From: Bacteroidales bacterium
GTDB lineage: Bacteria > Bacteroidota > Bacteroidia > Bacteroidales > P3
Assembly: GCA_024400545.1 (NCBI GenBank)
Contig: JAKSMO010000026.1
Span: 1 to 34,433, forward strand
Direction of reading: 5' to 3'
Length of the DNA: 34,433 nt
A model generated the notes under the pieces. It had not been told where the DNA came from. It did no database searches and saw nothing but the letters and a program-made list of their open reading frames with translations. Shown piece by piece: positions 28,178-34,433 of the stretch; position 1 is the stretch's first letter; every line of letters starts with the position of its first letter. The translations under genes were made by a program, and so were the position numbers.

Positions 28178-28515
28178 ATTATCACTATGTGAGAATCCGC
28201 CCCCCAATAGTGCCGCCACACCATCTCCCAATTTCCACCATTATTACAAATCTATTTGTCCGATTTATAATTGGGCCAACAATGGATGGATAGTGGACGG
28301 ATAGTGGACCAATATAGGATAAGTATGGGACATGATGTGGAGCCACAGTGGTGCCATAATGGTGCTACATCCTTGCAGCGATAGAATTCCCCATCCCCGT
28401 TCAACCTCTTCATTTGGAAGCCTATGGCCAGGGGTATCACCCTTCGCACTACTCAAAAATAAACATCGCCAAACGGCAGGGAAAAAACTCCCATTCACAA
28501 AAGTTCGAAAAAAAC
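28178..28515. other. Gene-free spacer with short direct repeats before the tracrRNA
   Basis: No convincing gene. It contains a tandem 11-mer GGATAGTGGAC (28288-28298 and 28299-28309) followed by degenerate related words (for example TGGTGCCATAATGGTGC). A minus-strand open frame crosses the tracrRNA promoter and is not credible as a gene. Confidence 0.6.
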
Positions 28516-28546
28516 TTGCTATATTAAAAAATATTCGTATCTTTGC
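28516..28546 (+). promoter_or_regulatory. tracrRNA promoter (-33 TTG, -7 TATCTTTGC)
   Basis: TTG (28516-28518) and TATCTTTGC (28538-28546) are separated by exactly 19 bases. The -7 box ends 3 bases before the anti-repeat, so the transcript should start at about its 5' end. Confidence 0.85.
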
Positions 28547-28549
28547 ATC

Positions 28550-28631
28550 ACAAATTTTCAAGCAAATCACAATAAGGATTATTCCGTTGTGAAAACATTT
28601 AAGGCGGAACTCCGGTTTCGCCTTTTTTTTT
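28550..28631 (+). ncRNA. tracrRNA of the type II-C CRISPR system
   Basis: The 23 bases at 28550-28572 are identical to the plus-strand CRISPR repeat (repeat positions 25-46), so as RNA they are complementary to the crRNA repeat. A short nexus-like region (GGATTATTCC, then GTTGTGAAAAC) follows. The end is a terminator hairpin: GGCGGAAC (28603-28610) pairs with GTTTCGCC (28615-28622) around a UCCG (UNCG-class) tetraloop, then nine T. It is encoded on the same strand just upstream of cas9. Confidence 0.9.
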
Positions 28632-28643
28632 AATAATATCAGT

Positions 28644-31600
28644 ATGAAGAAGATACTTGGACTCGACCTCGGAACAACCAGTATTGGTTGGGCTGTAGTC
28701 AACGAAGCAGAAAACGCTCAAGAGCAATCCTCAATTGTTCGTCTTGGTGTGCGTGTAAACCCACTTACGACTGACGAACAAAAGAAATTTGAGGAAGGAA
28801 AACCTATTACCACCAATGCCGACCGTACACTAAAACGTAGCATGCGGCGTAGCCTCCAACGTTTCAAATTGCGTAGAGATAATCTTATCACAATCCTGAA
28901 AGAGCAAGGCTGGATTACCGGTGCCACCATACTCTCCGAACAAGGCAACAATAGCACATTCCAAACCTATCGACTAAGAGCCAAAGCCGCCACTGAAGAA
29001 ATCTCTCTTGAAGAACTGGCCCGTGTTTTGCTCATGATCAACAAAAAGCGTGGATATAAAAGCAGCCGCAAAGCCGAGTCAAACGACGAAGGCCAGCTCA
29101 TTGATGGCATGGAAGTGGCTCGCACCCTTTTCGAGCAGCAGATAACCCCTGGCCAATATGTTCATCGCATTCTCAATGAAGGCAAAAAACAAGTTCCAGA
29201 GTTCTATCGTTCCGACCTTGTTGCTGAGCTTGATAAAATATGGTCATACCAGCAGCCCTACCACCCCACCATTCTCACCGCAGACTTCCGCCAACAAATC
29301 AGCAAACTCTCCAAAAGCACAACTACAAAGATTTTCATCGGAAAATACAAAACATACACACTGGATTTAAAAGGCAATAGGATAGAGAAACTCCAAGCCC
29401 TGTACCAGTTGCGCAACGATGCCCTCAACCGCCCCCTCTCACCCAAAGAGCTTGCAACTGTGGTATGCGAAGTAAATGGTGCTATCAATGGTAGCAGTGG
29501 CTATCTTGGAGATATAAGTGACCGCAGTAAAGAGCTTTATTTTAACCACCAAACCATCGGCCAGCGCATCATCCAAAAACTTGAAGCCGACCCCAACGCC
29601 AGCCTCAAGAATCAACCCTACTACCGACAGGACTATCTCGATGAATTTAAAACCATCTGGCAGACTCAGTCAGCCTTCCACCCCGAACTCACGCCCGAAC
29701 TAGAAAAGCGTATCTGTAGCCGGGTTATCTTTTATCAGCGTCCTCTTCGTTCTCAAAAATGGTTGGTCTCCAACTGCGAATTTGAGAAGAACCATAAGGC
29801 TTGTCCCAAATCATCGCCCATATTTCAAGAGTTCCGTACCCTGCAAACACTCAACAACTTAGTAATATCCAATGGAGAAGGTAGCCGCCCCCTCGATGAT
29901 GATGAACGCAAAACATTGCTTGCCGAACTGAGATTCCAGTCGAAACTCAAAAACACCGAAATACTCAAACTCCTCTTCCCCAAGCAGAAAGGATATTCGC
30001 TCAATTACAAAGAAATCGAAGGCAACCGCACAATGGAGCAATTACTCCAAAAAGCCATCAATATCCTAGAAATCAGCGGACATGAAATGCCCAATCTGGG
30101 CAAGATGCTAGCATCGCAGAAGGCCGAAGTCGTAAAAACCATCTTCGGTGGCTTGGGATTTGATACCTCTTGGATGCAAATGAACTTTACCCTAACGGGC
30201 AACGAATTCGACAAGCAGCCCATGTTCCAGTTATGGCATCTACTGTACTCCTATGAAGGCGATAACTCCAATACAGGAGACGAAAGCCTTGTCAACCGAC
30301 TCTCTCAAATGCTCAACATGCCTCGGGAGTATGCCAAGATTTTTGCTTCGGCACATTTTGAAGAAGACTATGGCAGCCTTTCGGCCAAAGCCCTCCGCAA
30401 AATTATCCCCTTCATGCAGGCTGGCCACATTTATAGCGAAGCTTGTGCCCTTGCCGGATACCGTCATTCAGCCCAGTCGCTTACCCGCGAAGAGCTTGAC
30501 AATCGCCCACTACAAGACCACCTCGAACTTCTGCCTCGCAACAGCCTACGCAACCCTGTGGTCGAGAAAATCCTCAACCAGCTTGTGAATGTTGTCAACG
30601 GCATTATCGATGAATATGGCCATCCTGACGAAGTCCGCATAGAGCTGGCCCGAGAGCTAAAGAAAAATGCCGCTGAACGAGAAGCGTTAACCCAAATCAT
30701 CAGTAAGAATACCAAAGAGCAAGAGCGTATCAAGAAAATCCTCCAAACCGAGTTCGGCCCCGAATATGGCAGCCGCAACGACATTATTCGCTATCGCCTT
30801 TGGGAGGAATTGTCGGCCAATGGGAATAAGACACTATATTCCAACCAATACATTCCATTAGAAAAACTTTTCAGCAAAGAGATAGACATAGAGCATATCA
30901 TCCCCCAGTCTCGTTTCTTTGACGACTCGTTCTCCAACAAGACTCTCGAATACCGCGCTATCAACATCGAGAAAGGCAACGCCACCGCACTCGACTATGT
31001 GGCCTCCAAATGGGGGCAGCAAGGTGTGGAAGACTACAAAGCCCGTGTGGAAGACCTGCTTAAAAAAGGTGCCATCTCTCCGGCCAAAGCCAAAAAACTG
31101 CTCATGGCCCAGGCCGATATTCCCGAGGATTTTATCGACCGCGACCTCCGCAACACACAATATATCTCGCGCAAAGCACAAGAAATGCTGCGCCTTATTG
31201 CGCGTGACGTAACGGCCACTACTGGTTCTATTACCGATCGTCTGCGCGACGATTGGCAACTCGTCAATATTATGCAAGAGCTTAACTGGGATAAGTACCA
31301 GCGACAAGGACTCACCGAAATCAAGCAAGGCCGCGACGGCCAGCAGATACGCCGTATCAAAGACTGGACCAAGCGCAACGACCACCGCCACCATGCCATG
31401 GACGCACTCACCATTGCATTCACCAAGCACAGCTATATCCAGTACCTAAACCAACTAAACTCCCGCCAAGACCTCAAATCCGATGCCTATGCTATCGAGC
31501 AAAAAGAGCTTCATCGCGACTCCGACCATCACTTGCGATTCAATCCACCTATGCCCATCGACATATTCCGTGCCGAAGCCAAACAACATCTTGAGAACAT

Positions 31601-32717
31601 TTTAGTTTCCATAAAAGCCAAAAACAAAGTTGCCACCCGCAACATCAATAAGACCCAATCCGCACATGGCCACCGCACTAAAGTGCAGCTCACACCCCGC
31701 GGACAATTACACAAGGAAACCGTATGCGCCCAGACCCGAGTGCCACACACAAAAGAAATTGCCGTTGGCAGCAAGATGACCGCCGAAACCATTGCCCTCG
31801 TGCTCAACCCTGCCTACCGCCGAGCCCTAGCCACCCGCCTTCAGGCCTTCGGTGGTGATGCTAAAAAAGCATTTACCGGCAAGAACGCCCTTGAAAAGAA
31901 CCCCATCTGGCTCGATGCCAACCACTCTCATGCCGTGCCTGACAGAGTGACCATTCAGGAATACGAGATTATCTACACCGTTCGCAAACCCATCGACGAA
32001 AATATCAAGCTCGACAAAGTGGTTGATCCCGGCATCCGCCGCATTCTTCAAACTCGGCTCGACCAATTTGGCGGCGACCCCAAGAAGGCATTCTCCGACC
32101 TCGACAACAACCCCATCTGGCAAAACAAAGCCAAAGGCATCAGCATCAAGAGCGTACGTTACAAGCAACTCAACAACGCCATGTCGCTCCACGACAAACG
32201 CGACAAGGACGGCAACCTAATCTTTGATGCCGATGGCAAACGAATTCCTGTTGACTTCATCGATACTGGTAATAATCATCATGTAGCCATCTTCCACGAT
32301 GCTGACGGCAACCTTCAAGAACACATCGTATCATTCCTTGAAGCCACCGCCCGAGTCAATCAGCAACTGCCTATCATCGACAAGTACTACAAGCAGGACG
32401 AAGGCTGGCAGTTTCTATTTACAATGAAGCAAAATGAATATTTTGTGTTTCCAAACTCATCTACAGGCTTTAATCCTATAGAAGTGGATTTGCTTAATCC
32501 CCAAAACTACGCCCGCATTAGTCCGAATTTATTTAGAGTTCAGAAACTGTCATCTAAGTATTATGTTTTCCGTCATCACCTCGAAACAACGGTTGAAGAA
32601 CCAAACATGCTAAGAGATACTACATGGAAACGAATACAATCACCCAATTATTTAGTAGGTATTGTAAAAGTTCGCATCAACCATCTTGGCCAAATTGTTC
32701 AAGTAGGCGAGTACTAA
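28644..32717 (+). CDS. cas9: Cas9 RNA-guided endonuclease, type II-C
   Basis: 1357 residues, in the usual range for Bacteroidota Cas9. RuvC-I has Asp8 in GLDLGTTSIGW. An Arg-rich bridge helix (about 58-85) follows. RuvC-II has Glu667 in IELAREL. The HNH domain has the catalytic His751 in IEHIIPQS. RuvC-III has His916-His917 and Asp920 in HRHHAMDAL. All catalytic residues are intact, so double-strand cutting is expected. The C-terminal region contains two copies of a ~34-residue motif (about 1055-1091 and 1128-1161) with RLxxFGGDxKKAF and NPIW. It cuts DNA guided by crRNA and tracrRNA; the PAM cannot be read from this window. It lies 13 bases after the tracrRNA terminator. Confidence 0.97.
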   Translation: MKKILGLDLGTTSIGWAVVNEAENAQEQSSIVRLGVRVNPLTTDEQKKFEEGKPITTNADRTLKRSMRRSLQRFKLRRDNLITILKEQGWITGATILSEQGNNSTFQTYRLRAKAATEEISLEELARVLLMINKKRGYKSSRKAESNDEGQLIDGMEVARTLFEQQITPGQYVHRILNEGKKQVPEFYRSDLVAELDKIWSYQQPYHPTILTADFRQQISKLSKSTTTKIFIGKYKTYTLDLKGNRIEKLQALYQLRNDALNRPLSPKELATVVCEVNGAINGSSGYLGDISDRSKELYFNHQTIGQRIIQKLEADPNASLKNQPYYRQDYLDEFKTIWQTQSAFHPELTPELEKRICSRVIFYQRPLRSQKWLVSNCEFEKNHKACPKSSPIFQEFRTLQTLNNLVISNGEGSRPLDDDERKTLLAELRFQSKLKNTEILKLLFPKQKGYSLNYKEIEGNRTMEQLLQKAINILEISGHEMPNLGKMLASQKAEVVKTIFGGLGFDTSWMQMNFTLTGNEFDKQPMFQLWHLLYSYEGDNSNTGDESLVNRLSQMLNMPREYAKIFASAHFEEDYGSLSAKALRKIIPFMQAGHIYSEACALAGYRHSAQSLTREELDNRPLQDHLELLPRNSLRNPVVEKILNQLVNVVNGIIDEYGHPDEVRIELARELKKNAAEREALTQIISKNTKEQERIKKILQTEFGPEYGSRNDIIRYRLWEELSANGNKTLYSNQYIPLEKLFSKEIDIEHIIPQSRFFDDSFSNKTLEYRAINIEKGNATALDYVASKWGQQGVEDYKARVEDLLKKGAISPAKAKKLLMAQADIPEDFIDRDLRNTQYISRKAQEMLRLIARDVTATTGSITDRLRDDWQLVNIMQELNWDKYQRQGLTEIKQGRDGQQIRRIKDWTKRNDHRHHAMDALTIAFTKHSYIQYLNQLNSRQDLKSDAYAIEQKELHRDSDHHLRFNPPMPIDIFRAEAKQHLENILVSIKAKNKVATRNINKTQSAHGHRTKVQLTPRGQLHKETVCAQTRVPHTKEIAVGSKMTAETIALVLNPAYRRALATRLQAFGGDAKKAFTGKNALEKNPIWLDANHSHAVPDRVTIQEYEIIYTVRKPIDENIKLDKVVDPGIRRILQTRLDQFGGDPKKAFSDLDNNPIWQNKAKGISIKSVRYKQLNNAMSLHDKRDKDGNLIFDADGKRIPVDFIDTGNNHHVAIFHDADGNLQEHIVSFLEATARVNQQLPIIDKYYKQDEGWQFLFTMKQNEYFVFPNSSTGFNPIEVDLLNPQNYARISPNLFRVQKLSSKYYVFRHHLETTVEEPNMLRDTTWKRIQSPNYLVGIVKVRINHLGQIVQVGEY

Positions 32718-32728
32718 CCTAACTATCA

Positions 32729-32765
32729 AAAACAAAGGAGACGCATTTTGCATCTCCTTTGTTTT
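32729..32765 (+). terminator. Strong hairpin between cas9 and cas1
   Basis: AAAACAAAGGAGA (32729-32741) pairs perfectly with TCTCCTTTGTTTT (32753-32765) around an 11-base loop. The 3' arm is T-rich. It is placed 11 bases after the cas9 stop and 36 bases before the cas1 start, so it probably ends or attenuates the cas9 transcript. Confidence 0.75.
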
Positions 32766-32801
32766 AGTGTGCTCTTTTGACAACCCTTAAACCCAACATA
32801 T

Positions 32802-34072
<1,271 letters not shown>

Positions 34073-34172
34073 TTTTTTAAATATTTTTAACAGACTTAAA
34101 GGCTTCCAAAACGACATTTTTTGACACTAAAGAGGTCAATTTTTAGAAAATTGAAAACAATCCAAAACAAAA

Positions 34173-34197
34173 AATCCCAGCCGTGCAGACTGGGATT
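34173..34197. terminator. Bidirectional terminator between cas2 and the CRISPR array
   Basis: AATCCCAG (34173-34180) pairs with CTGGGATT (34190-34197), with a T-run after it on the plus strand and an A-run before it (a T-run on the minus strand). It can therefore end both cas1-cas2 and the convergent array transcript. Confidence 0.88.
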
Positions 34198-34270
34198 TTT
34201 TTATTTTCTAAAACACCACGCAACCATCTACCACTCACCATCATACTAACATCGTGCTGTTTATCATCTT

Positions 34271-34301
34271 GCAAAGATACAAATTTTCAAGCAAATCACA
34301 A
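34271..34301 (-). promoter_or_regulatory. Promoter inside CRISPR repeat 1 (-33 TTG, -7 TATCTTTGC)
   Basis: Same arrangement as in repeat 2: TTG at 34299-34301 and TATCTTTGC at 34271-34279, 19 bases apart. Transcription from this copy runs out of the array toward the terminator at 34173-34197. Confidence 0.7.
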
Positions 34302-34347
34302 CGAAAATCAGTCAGCTATGCCCTCGCTACAAGCTGTTTATCATCTT

Positions 34348-34378
34348 GCAAAGATACAAATTTTCAAGCAAATCACAA
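34348..34378 (-). promoter_or_regulatory. Promoter inside CRISPR repeat 2 (-33 TTG, -7 TATCTTTGC)
   Basis: On the minus strand, TTG (34376-34378) and TATCTTTGC (34348-34356) are separated by exactly 19 bases, all inside the repeat. Transcription would start near the repeat's 3' end and run into the spacer. Confidence 0.75.
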
Positions 34379-34433
34379 CTAGGAATTAGAAGAGATAGCA
34401 GAACCTGCCGCAAAACCACGCTCGGCAAAAGGT

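Larger units (their letters stand above)
34256..34379 (-). CRISPR. Type II-C CRISPR array, two 47-base repeats and one 30-base spacer visible
   Basis: Repeats at 34256-34302 and 34333-34379 are identical; the spacer is 34303-34332. In the crRNA direction (minus strand) the repeat starts GTTGTGATTTGC and ends GATAAACAGC, as in Bacteroidota II-C repeats. Its 5' half pairs with the tracrRNA anti-repeat. The 54 bases after the second repeat contain no third repeat, although a 30-base spacer would have ended, so the array seems to end here or has an unusual flank. The array reads toward the cas genes. Confidence 0.93.

Noticed and set aside
28265..28702. Minus-strand open frame across the tracrRNA region
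   Set aside because: It runs through the tracrRNA promoter, anti-repeat and terminator and into cas9, and has no recognisable domain.

Overview
The window reads as chromosomal DNA from a member of the Bacteroidota, most likely order Bacteroidales; the genus cannot be told from the sequence. Several signs agree. Upstream regions carry the Bacteroidota -7 promoter box TAnnTTTG, in three genomic cases with a -33 TTG exactly 19 bases upstream. The order yajC, YbbR-like gene, coaE is typical of the phylum. A fused NfnA/NfnB-type flavoprotein is present, as are several SPII lipoproteins with short Bacteroidota-style signals. The type II-C CRISPR repeat is 47 bases, as in other Bacteroidota.

Layout. 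(1) 1-2913, minus strand: the start of a type III-A CRISPR-Cas operon, read cas6 > cas10/csm1 > csm2 > csm3, with csm3 cut by the left edge. Cas10 lacks the HD nuclease domain but keeps GGDD. (2) 2914-4019: a gene-free, repeat-rich stretch with a 124-base element bounded by 16-base perfect inverted repeats, and two tandem copies of a ~121/137-base unit. (3) 4020-7570, plus strand: triosephosphate isomerase, a LolC/E-like permease and a sensor histidine kinase. (4) 7573-25613, minus strand: a long series of mostly housekeeping genes: coaE, YbbR-like, yajC, a DUF1573 lipoprotein, nusB, leuS, a beta-barrel protein, a degenerate GH25-fold protein, ligA, dapF, a lipoprotein, a CPA-family antiporter, dnaX (interrupted by an in-frame TAG), a small exported protein, an aldehyde dehydrogenase and a FISUMP-like lipoprotein. 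(5) 25837-28122, plus strand: a large, strongly codon-biased NAD(P)H flavoprotein/glutamate-synthase-like fusion with its own promoter and terminator. (6) 28516-34379: a complete type II-C CRISPR-Cas locus: tracrRNA, cas9, cas1, cas2, then a convergent mini-array with two repeats visible.

How it works together. The type II-C locus looks self-contained. The tracrRNA anti-repeat matches the repeat over 23 bases, Cas9 keeps all RuvC and HNH catalytic residues, and Cas1 and Cas2 are intact and overlap by ATGA. Each repeat itself contains a -33/-7 promoter reading into the adjacent spacer or flank, toward the cas genes. A bidirectional hairpin between cas2 and the array would end both transcripts. 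The type III operon shows no cas1, cas2 or array inside this window.

The points most worth a second look are the promoter built into each CRISPR repeat and shared in design with the tracrRNA promoter, the in-frame amber codon that splits dnaX exactly at the gamma/tau boundary, the HD-less Cas10, the inverted-repeat element next to the type III operon, and two genes whose folds are recognisable but whose catalytic residues appear lost (GH25-like protein and antiporter).
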